Shown piece by piece: positions 8,480 through 18,334 of a stretch of 64,000 bases of DNA. The translations under genes and the position numbers were made by a program. Within the stretch, counting starts at the first letter, position 1, and every line of letters begins with the position of its first letter. The stretch is taken from NCBI GenBank assembly GCA_033762715.1, contig JANRLL010000016.1, positions 186,001 to 250,000 of the forward strand, read 5' to 3'. Under the pieces are notes generated by a model that worked only from the letters and a program-made list of their open reading frames with translations, searched no databases and was not told where the DNA came from. This DNA is from JANRLL01 sp033762715. GTDB lineage: Bacteria > Pseudomonadota > Alphaproteobacteria > Rickettsiales > SXRF01.

Positions 8480-9370
8480 ATGATCGATGTTGCCGTAAAG
8501 CTGGATGCTCCAGCTGAATTGACCCCTAATGACGATTTGTCTACGGATTATATCCGTCATTTTAGCGATAAAAATGTAGCAAAAAGCTACGCAAAAAAAT
8601 TCAATTCGCGCATCGAGCGCCTACGGCATTTATGCGAAGTCGCAGCCGTCAAGCCGCTACTTAAAGGCAAGCTCCTGGACTGCTCGGTTGGCACGGGTCG
8701 TTTTATTAAACATCTTGATAAGGTGACCGATTTTTATGCATCTGATACATCGCCTGCTTTTATTGCCTATATCAATCGCAATTACCCTTTCGTAGAAACC
8801 AAACTCGGTGATTTACGCGCGCCGCTCGATTATGCCAGTGAAAGCTTCGACTCGGTATTTAGCATGCGTACCTTGTTTGCTATTGGCCCCATTGGCACGG
8901 CGTTGCATGAGATGGAGCGCATCTGCAAGCCAGGCGGTGTCTTTATCTTTGACTATCCCAGTACGTCGAAAAAGAAGAAACTAAAGCCTAAATCGGAATC
9001 GGGCGAAATTAACTGGAAATACTTGGGCGAAAAGCAGGAGTCACCGGATGTGATTCTCGATAGCATGTCCAATGTGACGTATGAAAAACTGCCGCTCGAT
9101 ATGTTCCTGCATTTCGTTAAATCCAGCCGCAAAGTCGTGCAAAACGAATCAACCAAGCAAATGTCGCTATGGCAGATAATCAAATTCATTCGCCGCAATT
9201 TTGTGACGCTTTTCTTTAACTCCAAATTCAATTTCCTGCCTGATCGTTTCTGGGTGTGGTATGAAGGCATGTCGCATAAATATCATGTCTTGTCTTTTAA
9301 ACCTAAACAGTCACGTCGTTGCCGACGTTATTTGTATGTCTGCCGCAAGCAGGCAGCGGTAAAGGAGTAG
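8480..9370 (+). CDS. SAM-dependent methyltransferase (class I)
   Basis: Protein of 296 residues with a class I methyltransferase core. Motif I is LLDCSVGTGRFIK, an acidic turn follows in YASDTSPAF, motif IV is near FDSVFSMRTLF, and a post-motif ERICKPGGVFIFDYP is visible. The C-terminal third is basic and unassigned. It probably O- or N-methylates a sugar of the glycan. ATG 8480 is preceded by AAAAAGG at good spacing, so the upstream TTG is not used. A 74-base gap separates it from the exporter gene, and five bases after its stop the giant double GT-B gene begins with its own AAAGGAG site. Confidence 0.75.
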   Translation: MIDVAVKLDAPAELTPNDDLSTDYIRHFSDKNVAKSYAKKFNSRIERLRHLCEVAAVKPLLKGKLLDCSVGTGRFIKHLDKVTDFYASDTSPAFIAYINRNYPFVETKLGDLRAPLDYASESFDSVFSMRTLFAIGPIGTALHEMERICKPGGVFIFDYPSTSKKKKLKPKSESGEINWKYLGEKQESPDVILDSMSNVTYEKLPLDMFLHFVKSSRKVVQNESTKQMSLWQIIKFIRRNFVTLFFNSKFNFLPDRFWVWYEGMSHKYHVLSFKPKQSRRCRRYLYVCRKQAAVKE

Positions 9371-9374
9371 GACA

Positions 9375-12300
9375 ATGCTAAAGATTATGTGTTTGGCTCT
9401 GTCCGATCCGCAATGGCCACGCCGTTTGAAACGCCTCTGCCATGAATATAATGCCGAGGTGATTTATTGGTCGGGTATGCGCAAGCGCATCAATAATGTA
9501 AAACGCAACTTCCCCAACGTGTTGTTTCAATTCTCCGCGCATGCCACGAAGGGTATACCGCCACGTGAGCTAAGAAAGACCGGTTTTAAACTTCTGCCGC
9601 TCGATACGGATATTCTAGATGCCATGGCGCCACATCAGATTACGGCCATGAAGCTGATGGATCGTATGGATGCCGACCTGCGCACCTTTACTTTCGAAGA
9701 ACGCCTGCGCTTTTATTATCGTCAGGTGCGCTTCTGGTATAGCCTGCTTTTACATATGAAGCCGGACTTGGTATTCTTCCCAATCACCCCGCATGACAAT
9801 TATGACTATATCGCCTATGCGTTGTGCCAACATTTGAATATCGAAACCGTGATGCTCGATAGAACAGCATTGCCCTCACGTGTGCTGTATGGCCGTACGA
9901 TCTCAGATCCTAGCGACAAGTTGCAAGCGGCTTACCGCCAACGGTTGCTGACCTATAAAGATGGTGATGAGGTTACGTTGTCGCCATATGTGAAAAGCTA
10001 TTATGAACGCATGCAAGGCGATTATTCGCAAGCATTGCCGCCAAACGTGCGCAAAAAAATGGAAAAGCGCGGCCTTAAAAACTATTCCTCTACCAGTGAA
10101 AGCTGGCGGCATTTCCTGCGCTATGAATATCTCGAGTTTAGAGGCCAGTTGAAGCGCCGTGTGGGCATTCAGCGCGTGGACAGCTATATGAAAGAAAAGT
10201 TTCGCGCGCCTGAGCGTTCGAATGTCAATTTCATCGAAGAGGTACGCCATCGTGTGCACGGCAAACGCATTAAAAACTCGCTCAAAAAATATTATCTGAC
10301 CTATCAGCGCGTGCCTGATTTGAATAAGCCCTATATTTATGTGGCGTTGCACTATCAGCCAGAGCGCAATTCGGTGCCGCTTGGTGGTTGGTTTGGTGAG
10401 CAGTTGCTCATGGTGAGTATCCTATCGGCGGCATTGCCGGATGGTTGGAAACTCTATGTGAAAGAACATGGTCAGCAATGGAGCTATTTCTCCAAGGGCG
10501 AACGTGGCCGCACGATTGCCCTCTATAAAGACATTCGCAAGCTGAGAAACACCATTTTGGTGCCGGCGGAAACACCTTCTTTTGAGTTGATTGATAAGTC
10601 GCGTATGACGGCGACCATTGCCGGCTCCGTAGGCTGGGAATCTATCATGCGCGGCAAAGCGGCCCTGATTTTTGGTGAGGCCTGGTATAAAGGCTGTGAC
10701 GGCGTATGGTGCGTGAATAACCTAGAGAGTGCGAAACAAGCGATTGCAGCTATCAATAATGGCGCAACGGTTGACCGCAACAAGGTAAAGCTTTTCCTCG
10801 ATACGCTCGATAAAAACTCGATCCACACGCTGATCGATACCATTCGTGAAGATGCCGGTGAATTGAATGAGATTAAAATCACCGAGAATTTTGTACATGG
10901 TATAGGATCGTATTTGGTAAAAACGTTTCCTGACAAAGCACGCTATTGGGCTGAAAATGCTCAGCCTGGCGCAGGTAAGCGCGTAGCTATGCTATGTACC
11001 TCGGAAACAGTGCTGCAAGAATTTGTGGGGTTGGCAGAAAAATTCCTCGAGGAACAAAAAATGTTCCCTGTGCTCGTGATGCCGCAAAAGTTTTTTGAAA
11101 GCCCGCATTTTAGAAATGCTAACGTATCGCTAGAAGCCGTGACACTGCCTAAAGGCGATCCGGTGGAAATTATTAAGCTCGTGTTGAAAAACCGTATGTT
11201 CCCATTTGGCTGGATAGCTGGTCTTTTCCTCTGGCCCGCCTTTCTGCTGATGCTGGTATATAAGAAGACGATGCGCCTGACGCTGATCAATCTCTATAAG
11301 AAAATACCAAAGCGCATCCGCGATCACATCACTCTCAAAGAAGAGTTGGAATTGCTGGCGATAAAAGCAGAAGGACTTATGAAAGCCGAATGTATTTCGG
11401 CCTTGATCGTACCGGATGACCGTGTGGCAAGCTATGCGGTGACCTGGCTTTCGACCGCCAGAAAACTGGGTATTCCCACCAGCATGGTATCGTTTGCTAT
11501 CAGCCATCCTGAAGGTAGCGCTTTCATGCGTCGTGAACGCATCAATGAGCATCATTTGGATCAAGGCAAAAACCAGCGCTTCAAGCGTGAATTTGCTAAA
11601 AAATACCCAGGCCATCTGACCACCACGCAATATGGCACCATGCTGTTTTATACGCCGCTGGTCGCTAAAACCTTAGAGAAGCTCAATATGCTGCCGGAAC
11701 ATCCTTGGGTGTCGGGCGGTGGCGACACGGATAAGGTCTATGTTATCTCTGAATATGACAAGCAGGTAATGCGTGATTTAGGCATTACCAAGCCAATCGA
11801 TGCAGTAGGACAATGCGTGATGGATAAGCTTTGGGATGCTAATGTGGCCAAAGTGAAAACCGAGGCAGAGATCCGCACAAAATATAAGCTGCATGCAAGC
11901 AAGCCGATCTTGGTGTTTGCCGTGCCGCATATGGCTGAGCATCAGATTTGCAGCTGGGATGAGCATCGGAATAAATTGGTGCCGATACTTGAAATGCTGG
12001 CGCAGAACGAGCATGTCACGACTATTTTGTCGCTGCATCCGCGTGCGAGAAAACCTTTCTATGACAAGCTGGCTAAGAAATACGGTTTAGCGATTGCCGA
12101 AGAGCCGCTTTATAAAATTCTGCCGATTGGCACCTTATTCATGGCGACACTTTCGACCACGGTGCGCTGGGCTGCGCAATTGCAGATTCCATCACTGGTA
12201 CTGCGCTATGGTATTAAGGATACCTATCTGGATCATCTGCATGGCAATGTGATGCTAGATGAAACCAATATTGCTGATATCTATGAGCATATCGAACGCT

Positions 12301-12488
12301 TTATTCAGGATACGCTTTCTTATAAGCGTGCTCAGAATAGTTTGGCGGAAGCAACCAAAGATGAAGTCTTTGATGGTAAGATTCGCCTACGCATCGTCGA
12401 TGACGTAGTGCGTCGGGTGGAAGAGCAATCGGAAAGTTTTGCGACTGCAGAGGCAGTAGAAGTAAAAGAACAATCCATTGCATCCTAG
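9375..12488 (+). CDS. Giant double GT-B protein, fused two-module form (putative glycosyltransferase / capsule-synthesis-like)
   Basis: Protein of 1037 residues made of two unrelated GT-B-like modules. Module 1 (about 1-530) has ALHYQPERNS near residue 325, YVKEH near 361 and AGSVGWESIMRGK near 417, a pattern of capsule-synthesis (KpsC/KpsS/LipB-like) proteins. Module 2 (about 533-1037) has FAISHPEGS near 708, AVGQCVMDKLWD near 811, SLHPRARK near 886 and TTVRWAAQLQIPSLVL near 928, resembling CDP-glycerol transferase or UDP-GlcNAc 2-epimerase folds. A hydrophobic stretch near 609-631 could anchor module 2 to the membrane. The next two genes encode the same modules as separate proteins. Fold-level call is fair; activity and substrate are unknown. 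Confidence 0.6.
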   Translation: MLKIMCLALSDPQWPRRLKRLCHEYNAEVIYWSGMRKRINNVKRNFPNVLFQFSAHATKGIPPRELRKTGFKLLPLDTDILDAMAPHQITAMKLMDRMDADLRTFTFEERLRFYYRQVRFWYSLLLHMKPDLVFFPITPHDNYDYIAYALCQHLNIETVMLDRTALPSRVLYGRTISDPSDKLQAAYRQRLLTYKDGDEVTLSPYVKSYYERMQGDYSQALPPNVRKKMEKRGLKNYSSTSESWRHFLRYEYLEFRGQLKRRVGIQRVDSYMKEKFRAPERSNVNFIEEVRHRVHGKRIKNSLKKYYLTYQRVPDLNKPYIYVALHYQPERNSVPLGGWFGEQLLMVSILSAALPDGWKLYVKEHGQQWSYFSKGERGRTIALYKDIRKLRNTILVPAETPSFELIDKSRMTATIAGSVGWESIMRGKAALIFGEAWYKGCDGVWCVNNLESAKQAIAAINNGATVDRNKVKLFLDTLDKNSIHTLIDTIREDAGELNEIKITENFVHGIGSYLVKTFPDKARYWAENAQPGAGKRVAMLCTSETVLQEFVGLAEKFLEEQKMFPVLVMPQKFFESPHFRNANVSLEAVTLPKGDPVEIIKLVLKNRMFPFGWIAGLFLWPAFLLMLVYKKTMRLTLINLYKKIPKRIRDHITLKEELELLAIKAEGLMKAECISALIVPDDRVASYAVTWLSTARKLGIPTSMVSFAISHPEGSAFMRRERINEHHLDQGKNQRFKREFAKKYPGHLTTTQYGTMLFYTPLVAKTLEKLNMLPEHPWVSGGGDTDKVYVISEYDKQVMRDLGITKPIDAVGQCVMDKLWDANVAKVKTEAEIRTKYKLHASKPILVFAVPHMAEHQICSWDEHRNKLVPILEMLAQNEHVTTILSLHPRARKPFYDKLAKKYGLAIAEEPLYKILPIGTLFMATLSTTVRWAAQLQIPSLVLRYGIKDTYLDHLHGNVMLDETNIADIYEHIERFIQDTLSYKRAQNSLAEATKDEVFDGKIRLRIVDDVVRRVEEQSESFATAEAVEVKEQSIAS

Positions 12489-12509
12489 CCTTTAGCTGCA
12501 GGGAGCACG

Positions 12510-14054
12510 ATGTTGCGCATTTGGTGTCTTGGCCTATCCGATCCACAGTGGCCTGAACGCATGCGCGCGCTTTGCGATGCAATAGGCGCTGAGGTTGTCT
12601 ATTGGACAGCCATGCAAAACTGCGAGCAAACGGTTCAACAGCACTTTCCCCAAGTTATGTTTCAGGTCATGGCCGATGCTATCTTAGGCAAAGCAGTGCC
12701 TGTGCGGGACGAACCTTACGTGCCGTGCGACCAGAAACTGCTGGATGCCATGCAACCGTATCAGCTGACTGCGCTTAAGTTGATGGATCGCATGGATCCT
12801 ACGGGTAGGAGCTTTTCATTTAACGCACGCTTGAGGCATTATTACCGCCAGCTGGAGCAATGGTATAACTTGCTTTTGCAGTCGATGCCGGATGTGGTGT
12901 TTTTCCCCATCACGCCACACGCTAATTATGACTATATCGTCTACCGGCTGTGCCAGTATTTGGGTATTCAAACCGTGCTGCTGGAACGCACGGCCATTCC
13001 GTCACGCACATTGGTCGGTGGTAGCATTGCCGAACCGAGTGCGGCCCTGGCTGTGCAGTATCAGGTAATACGCAATGCGCAACAGGGTGCTGTATCTTTG
13101 CCGGAACCGCTGGAGCAATATTTGCAGCGCGTACAAGGCAGCTATGAGCAGGGCATGCCGCTTAATGTGCAAAAGAAAATCGCCCGCACGCGGCATAATA
13201 GCTATTCAAGCCAGGGGGCAGGGCTTTGGTTCATCTTGCGCTATGAACTGTCGAAATATCGCAGTTATCTTCGCAAAGGTGCCAAGCTATTGCGCGATAA
13301 TTATTGGGTGTCGGCTCGCTATGACCCTGAGGAGATGCGTTTTAGCTATGCACTGGAGATGGTGCAGCGGTTATTAGCAGGGCTGCATAAATATGAACTT
13401 AAAATAGCCTATAATGAATACCAAACCCAAGAGCTGCCGGATGAGCCTTATGTGTTTGTGGCGCTGCATTATCAGCCGGAGCGCAATTCCCTGCCGATTA
13501 GCGATTGGTATGCTGATCAATATTTGATGATTGATCTGTTGTCTAAAGAGCTGCCCAAAGGCTGGAAACTCTATGTTAAAGAACACACGCAGCAATGGAG
13601 CTATTTTGCCAAAGGTGAACGCGCACGTTCGGTGAGTTTCTACAAGGATCTGCTAGAGCTGGATAATGTCAGGCTGGTGCCGACTGATATGACGTCGTTT
13701 GATTTGATTGATAAGGCAGTTGCCACGGCAACCATCGCCGGCTCAGCCGGTTGGGAATCGCTGGTACGCGGCAAACCGGCACTGGTATTTGGTGAAGCCT
13801 GGTATCAAGGGGTTGAAGGCTGCTACCGCGTGAAGACACGCGCTGACCTTCGGGGAGCCCTACAAGCAATCCAAGAAAAACCTGGGGTCGACAAAGACCA
13901 AATTCGCCTTTTCCTTAAAGCACTTGACGAATGTTCCTTGCATTGTGTTATTGATAGCGTACGTGAGGATCATGGGGAAGTGGAGCCAGGCGTTATGTTG
14001 GATCATTTTGTGCAAACAGTGGGACGTTTTATCCGCGGGAAGCAGGCAGCGTAA
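12510..14054 (+). CDS. Stand-alone paralog of module 1 of the giant double GT-B protein
   Basis: Protein of 514 residues that aligns end to end with residues 1 to about 530 of the preceding 1037-residue protein. Shared landmarks include LSDPQWP near the start, PDVVFFPITPH, ALHYQPERNS, YVKEHTQQWSYF, and AGSAGWESLVRGK. ATG 12510 is preceded by AGGGAGC. The gene ends in TAATG, sharing one base with the next start, so modules 1 and 2 are probably made in equal amounts. The lysine-glutamate-histidine (KEH) element and the late G-x-GWES loop suggest nucleotide-sugar binding by analogy with capsule transferases. It probably arose by tandem duplication of the fused gene, or the reverse. Confidence 0.6.
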   Translation: MLRIWCLGLSDPQWPERMRALCDAIGAEVVYWTAMQNCEQTVQQHFPQVMFQVMADAILGKAVPVRDEPYVPCDQKLLDAMQPYQLTALKLMDRMDPTGRSFSFNARLRHYYRQLEQWYNLLLQSMPDVVFFPITPHANYDYIVYRLCQYLGIQTVLLERTAIPSRTLVGGSIAEPSAALAVQYQVIRNAQQGAVSLPEPLEQYLQRVQGSYEQGMPLNVQKKIARTRHNSYSSQGAGLWFILRYELSKYRSYLRKGAKLLRDNYWVSARYDPEEMRFSYALEMVQRLLAGLHKYELKIAYNEYQTQELPDEPYVFVALHYQPERNSLPISDWYADQYLMIDLLSKELPKGWKLYVKEHTQQWSYFAKGERARSVSFYKDLLELDNVRLVPTDMTSFDLIDKAVATATIAGSAGWESLVRGKPALVFGEAWYQGVEGCYRVKTRADLRGALQAIQEKPGVDKDQIRLFLKALDECSLHCVIDSVREDHGEVEPGVMLDHFVQTVGRFIRGKQAA

Positions 14055-15472
14055 TGGTAGCTATTCAGCGCATATTATTATTGTGCGAAACAGAAACCGA
14101 GCTGCAAGAGTTGATGGCGCTGTCTGAGGCGCTGCACGCTGATCCAGGCTTTAAAACCGTACTGGCGGTGCCGAAAGGGCTGGCTAAAAGCGCCCATATT
14201 AAACAAGCAGCTAAACCGGTGCGCGTTATCGCCCTGGATATACTCGATGGCGGGTTTGATGCGCAGGATGATGAAGGCGATGCGCCGCGTGCTAAAGCTA
14301 AGCGCTCGCTTATACAAAAAATCAGTGGAAGGATGATTGGCATTGCCAAAAAACTGCTGCCAGCTTCCGCAAAGGAACGGCTGGTTCTATCGTCTAAACT
14401 CGATACGGATCGCGTGCGCGCGGCTGAAATTTTACGAAGAGAAAATATCACGACCTTGGTTGTAACCGATGACCGCACCTTGTTTACCATACCCTGGCTG
14501 GGGGCGGCGAAGCAGGCCGGTATCACATCCTGCATGATTGGCTTTGCCATAAGCCATCCCGAAGGTGGCAGTTTTATGCGCCGTAATCGGGTGGAACATC
14601 ACCTGGGTAAGAATCCGTATAAAAGTTTTAAGCAGCAATTTGCCAACCGTCATCCTGGTCATGTTTATGCATCGCGTTTTGGGGAGATGATTTTCTATAA
14701 ACCCAACGTATGTGGCACGCTGGAGAAGAAACAATTACTGCCCACCTGGCCTTGGGTGTCGGGCGGCGGCTTGTCGGATAAGGTATGTGTAATTTCGGCA
14801 GAAGCCAAAGAGATGATGGCGTCGCTGGGTATTGCCAAGGATATTGCGGTGGTGGGGCAATGTGTATTCGATAAATTATGGGATACCAACCAGCATAAGG
14901 TCGAGCGGGCGCAACATATCCGCGCACAATATGGCATCCACAACGATAAACCTATTTTGATTTTTGCTGTGCCGCATTTAGCGGAGCATAAAATTTGTTC
15001 CTGGGAAGAGCATGAGCGCAAGCTGCGTCCGCTGCTTCAATTATTAGCCGCACGCACCGATGTCGTCACTTTATTGTCGCTGCATCCGCGGGCTCGGAAG
15101 AAATTTTATGTGAAGCTGGCTGAAGAATATGGGCTGATTATTGCCAAGGAAGCGCTGTGCGACGTGCTGCCGATTGCCTCGCTCTTTATGGCAACCCATT
15201 CGAGCACCGTACGCTGGGCAGGCATCTTGCGTATTCCTAGCATCGTGCTCGATTATAATATCGGCCATACTTTCCTCAACACCATGAAGGGCAATGTGCT
15301 GCTGAGTGAATCGGATCTGGATGCCATCAATGCGCACATCACGCGCCTCATGAGTGATCAGGCTTTTTATGTTCAGACCCAACAGCAACTTGCCAGCAGC
15401 ATTGTGGATGAAACATTTGATGGAAATGTCCGTAAGCGGATTATAGCAACTATGATGCGATCGGTGGCCTAA
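14054..15472 (+). CDS. Stand-alone paralog of module 2 of the giant double GT-B protein
   Basis: Protein of 472 residues matching residues about 533-1037 of the giant protein: FAISHPEGGSFMRR, a WPWVSGGGLSDKV segment, VVGQCVFDKLWD, SLHPRARKK and STVRWAGILRIPSIVL are all shared. The hydrophobic segment of the fused protein is replaced here by a shorter basic stretch (around IGIAKKLLP), so this form looks more soluble. Start codon ATG overlaps the stop of the module 1 gene. One base separates its stop from the CMP-nonulosonate synthetase gene, so a role in handling the nonulosonic acid or its acceptor is plausible but inferred. Confidence 0.6.
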   Translation: MVAIQRILLLCETETELQELMALSEALHADPGFKTVLAVPKGLAKSAHIKQAAKPVRVIALDILDGGFDAQDDEGDAPRAKAKRSLIQKISGRMIGIAKKLLPASAKERLVLSSKLDTDRVRAAEILRRENITTLVVTDDRTLFTIPWLGAAKQAGITSCMIGFAISHPEGGSFMRRNRVEHHLGKNPYKSFKQQFANRHPGHVYASRFGEMIFYKPNVCGTLEKKQLLPTWPWVSGGGLSDKVCVISAEAKEMMASLGIAKDIAVVGQCVFDKLWDTNQHKVERAQHIRAQYGIHNDKPILIFAVPHLAEHKICSWEEHERKLRPLLQLLAARTDVVTLLSLHPRARKKFYVKLAEEYGLIIAKEALCDVLPIASLFMATHSSTVRWAGILRIPSIVLDYNIGHTFLNTMKGNVLLSESDLDAINAHITRLMSDQAFYVQTQQQLASSIVDETFDGNVRKRIIATMMRSVA

Positions 15473-15473
15473 T

Positions 15474-16163
15474 ATGGAATGTCTGGCATTAATAACGGCG
15501 CGTGCGGGTTCTAAGGGGATTCCTCGTAAAAACCTCTATCCGCTCGCGGGAAAGCCGCTCATTGGCTATTCGTTTGATGCTGCCAAAGCCAGCACTAAAT
15601 TGACACGGACCATTTTGTCATCTGATGGCGATGAAATTATCGCTTATGCGAAAGAGCAGGGGATTGAAGCCCCTTTTGTGCGTCCGGCGGAATTTTCGGA
15701 TGACCGTGCCTCGCATAACGATGTAATTCTTCACGCGCTTGAGTGGCTGAAACAACATGAAAACTACAAGCCTGACTGGCTGGTGGTGTTGCAGCCGACT
15801 TCGCCCTTGCGTACGGCGCAAGATATTGATAACGCAATAGAATTGGCCCTAGCCAAGGATGCAGATAGTGTAAAAAGCGTGACGGTGGCCGAGCCGCACC
15901 CCTATTTGGCGCAGTCGCTGGATAAAAATGGCCATATGACGCCATTTTTCAAAGAGTTATCCACCCATACCCGCCGACAAGACATGCCAGAATGCTATGT
16001 GTTAAATGGGGCGATTTATGTGGTGAAGGTGGCGGCTTTCCTTGAGCATAAAACTTTATCTATGCAAAATTGCTTTGCGTATGTTATGCCACCGGAGCGC
16101 TCGGTTGATATTGATAGCCTTTTGGATATGAAATTCGCTGAGCTTTTGTTGCAAACGAGCTAG
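15474..16163 (+). CDS. CMP-nonulosonic acid synthetase (NeuA/LegF/PseF family, copy 1)
   Basis: Cytidylyltransferase of 229 residues. The nucleotide-binding motif is ITARAGSKGIPRKNL at the N-terminus, followed by LQPTSPLRTAQDI and a late SVDIDSLLDMK with the metal-coordinating Asp residues. It activates a nine-carbon sialic-type acid with CTP to CMP-sugar for transfer. It sits directly before a NeuB-family synthase and a NeuC-family epimerase, forming a compact synthesis set. Which acid (Neu5Ac, Leg, Pse or other) cannot be decided from the sequence. A second copy lies at 19690. Confidence 0.85.
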   Translation: MECLALITARAGSKGIPRKNLYPLAGKPLIGYSFDAAKASTKLTRTILSSDGDEIIAYAKEQGIEAPFVRPAEFSDDRASHNDVILHALEWLKQHENYKPDWLVVLQPTSPLRTAQDIDNAIELALAKDADSVKSVTVAEPHPYLAQSLDKNGHMTPFFKELSTHTRRQDMPECYVLNGAIYVVKVAAFLEHKTLSMQNCFAYVMPPERSVDIDSLLDMKFAELLLQTS

Positions 16164-16166
16164 GGC

Positions 16167-17162
16167 ATGAAGCGTACATTTATTATTGCAGAAGTGGGAT
16201 CGGTCCATGATGGCAGCTATGGCAATGCCTGCAAGCTGATTGAGCTGGCAGCGCGCGTTGGCGCCGATGCCATTAAGTTTCAGACCCATATCCCCGAAGC
16301 CGAAACCTTAGCCGATGCACCGTCGCCTTCTTACTTTAAAGCCGAGCCACGGTTTGAGTATTTTCGCCGTACCGGATTTTCACCTAGCCAATGGCAGGCT
16401 ATGAAAGCACTGGCCGATGAAAAAGGCATCGAGTTTTTGTCATCGCCTTTCTCCATTGAAGCCGTTGAATTGCTCGAGGGCATCGGCATGACCCGCTATA
16501 AAATTCCGTCAGGCGAAGTGACCAATATTCCCATGCTGGAGGTGATCGCCAAAACCGGAAAACCGGTATTGCTCTCATCGGGTATGAGCACCTGGCAGGA
16601 ATTGGACCGTGCGGTGGAAGCCATCCGAACCCATCACGACAAGCTGATGGTGATGCAATGCAGCTCAGCCTATCCTTGCCCAAATGAGCAGGTAGGGCTG
16701 AATGTTATTGCTGAGATGGCAAGCCGCTGGGGTCTACCGGTGGGCTATTCCGATCATACGCTCGATAATCATGCGGCCTTTGCTGCCGTTACCTTAGGCG
16801 CGGTTGCCGTGGAAAAACACCTGACCTTCAGTAAAGAGATGTATGGCTCCGATGCACGCCATTCGGCTGAGCCGGCGCAGTTTGTGGAGCTGGTGCGCGG
16901 CATTCGGGCGATTGACACTATGCTGTCGCACCGCGTTGATAAATCAAGTGCAACGCTCTATCAGGACATGAAACAGATTTTTGAAAAATCAGTCGTATCG
17001 GTGGCTGAGATTGCCAAAGATACGGTGATTAGCGCGGCTATGCTTGCCTCTAAAAAGCCAGGCACCGGCATTCCCGCCGCTCAAATTCATACGGTGATTG
17101 GCCGCAAAGCCAAGCGCACCATTGCTAAAGACACCCTTATTCAAACAGACGATTTACTATGA
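16167..17162 (+). CDS. Nonulosonic acid synthase (NeuB/SpsE family, copy 1)
   Basis: Protein of 331 residues with an N-terminal TIM barrel (IIAEVGSVHDGSYGN, DAIKFQTH, FLSSPFS, KIPSGEVTN, LLSSGMS, GYSDHTLD, VEKHLTF) and a C-terminal SAF/antifreeze-like domain from about residue 270 (KSVVSVAEIAKDTVI). The family condenses phosphoenolpyruvate with a 2-acetamido-mannose-type sugar. The loop after the second strand contains a YFKAEPRFEYFRRTGF segment that differs clearly from the LegI-type synthase at 27014 (QAPTATYQS), so the two synthases probably use different sugars. The gene follows neuA copy 1 by 3 bases and overlaps neuC copy 2 (ATGA). Confidence 0.85.
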   Translation: MKRTFIIAEVGSVHDGSYGNACKLIELAARVGADAIKFQTHIPEAETLADAPSPSYFKAEPRFEYFRRTGFSPSQWQAMKALADEKGIEFLSSPFSIEAVELLEGIGMTRYKIPSGEVTNIPMLEVIAKTGKPVLLSSGMSTWQELDRAVEAIRTHHDKLMVMQCSSAYPCPNEQVGLNVIAEMASRWGLPVGYSDHTLDNHAAFAAVTLGAVAVEKHLTFSKEMYGSDARHSAEPAQFVELVRGIRAIDTMLSHRVDKSSATLYQDMKQIFEKSVVSVAEIAKDTVISAAMLASKKPGTGIPAAQIHTVIGRKAKRTIAKDTLIQTDDLL

Positions 17163-18316
17163 CAAAAAAACGAAAAATATGCGTAGTCGTGGGCTCACGC
17201 GCTAACTATAGCAGTATCAAATCCGCCATGCGCGCAATCGATAAGCATCCCGCCTTGGAATTACAAGTGATTGCCACGGCCTCGGCGGTGTTGGATCGCT
17301 ACGGCGACGTATCGCGCTTGATGGAAGCGGATGGTTTCGCCATTCATGAACGCGTCTACACGCTGGTGGAAGGTGAAACCTTAGCCACCATGGCTAAAAG
17401 CGTGGGTAATGCCATGATTGAGCTGCCTTCGGTGTTTTCACGTTTGAAACCCGATGTGGTGCTCACGGTAGGTGATCGTTTTGAAACCATGGCGACCACT
17501 ATGGCTGCGACCTATATGAATATCCCGCTGGCGCATACGATGGGCGGCGAAGTGTCGGGCAATATCGACGAGGTGATTCGCCATGCCATCACCAAATTTG
17601 CCAACATCCATTTCCCTGCCTGCGATGATGCGCGTGAACGTATTATCAAAATGGGCGAAGATCCCAGCACCGTGCATATGGTCGGTTGTCCGCGTATGGA
17701 TATTATTGCGGAATTACTGAACAAAGATCAGAACCTTTCGGATCCGCTCTTTGCTGAAGGCGTGGGGGCAAAGTTTGACATTAACCAACCCTTCATCATG
17801 GTGTCACAACATCCGGTAACCAATGATTACGGGCAAGGCGAGCAACAAATCACACAAACGCTGCAGGCCGTGCTCAAAGCGCATTTGCCGGCGCTTGTGC
17901 TCTGGCCAAACGCCGATGCGGGTTCGGAAGAAGTGTCGCGCGGTATTCGTAAATTTCGTGAGCATCATGCGGATGCGCCATTTCATTATGTCAAAAACCT
18001 ACCGCCGGAAATCTATATGCCGCTCATGGCAAAAACAGCCTGTCTGGTGGGTAATTCGTCGAGCGCCATTCGTGAAGGCGCGTTTATCGGTACACCATCG
18101 GTCAATATTGGCTCACGCCAACGCAATCGCCAGCGCGGCAAAAACGTGGTGGATTGTGTAGCGGATATGAATGCGATTTACACGGCGATTCAAGATCGCC
18201 TGAACACAGGAAAATTGGCATCCGACCGTATTTACGGTGATGGCAAAGCCGGTGCGCGCATTGCCGATATCTTGTCGAAAACGCCGCTGACCATAGAAAA
18301 AACCATGACCTATTAG
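17159..18316 (+). CDS. Hydrolysing UDP-GlcNAc 2-epimerase family protein, NeuC-like (copy 2)
   Basis: Protein of 385 residues with NeuC-type landmarks: VVGSRANYSS near the start, VGDRFE, MGGEVSGNIDEVIRHAITK, and GNSSSAIREGAF near the end. It supplies a mannose-configured amino sugar to a synthase. The canonical SRAEYG is SRANYSS here, and the sequence is clearly divergent from copy 1 at 3850, so this is not a recent duplication. Being coupled to neuB copy 1, it is probably the epimerase for that synthase. Confidence 0.82.
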   Translation: MTKKRKICVVVGSRANYSSIKSAMRAIDKHPALELQVIATASAVLDRYGDVSRLMEADGFAIHERVYTLVEGETLATMAKSVGNAMIELPSVFSRLKPDVVLTVGDRFETMATTMAATYMNIPLAHTMGGEVSGNIDEVIRHAITKFANIHFPACDDARERIIKMGEDPSTVHMVGCPRMDIIAELLNKDQNLSDPLFAEGVGAKFDINQPFIMVSQHPVTNDYGQGEQQITQTLQAVLKAHLPALVLWPNADAGSEEVSRGIRKFREHHADAPFHYVKNLPPEIYMPLMAKTACLVGNSSSAIREGAFIGTPSVNIGSRQRNRQRGKNVVDCVADMNAIYTAIQDRLNTGKLASDRIYGDGKAGARIADILSKTPLTIEKTMTY

Positions 18317-18334
18317 GTCGGATTGGACTAGCGC

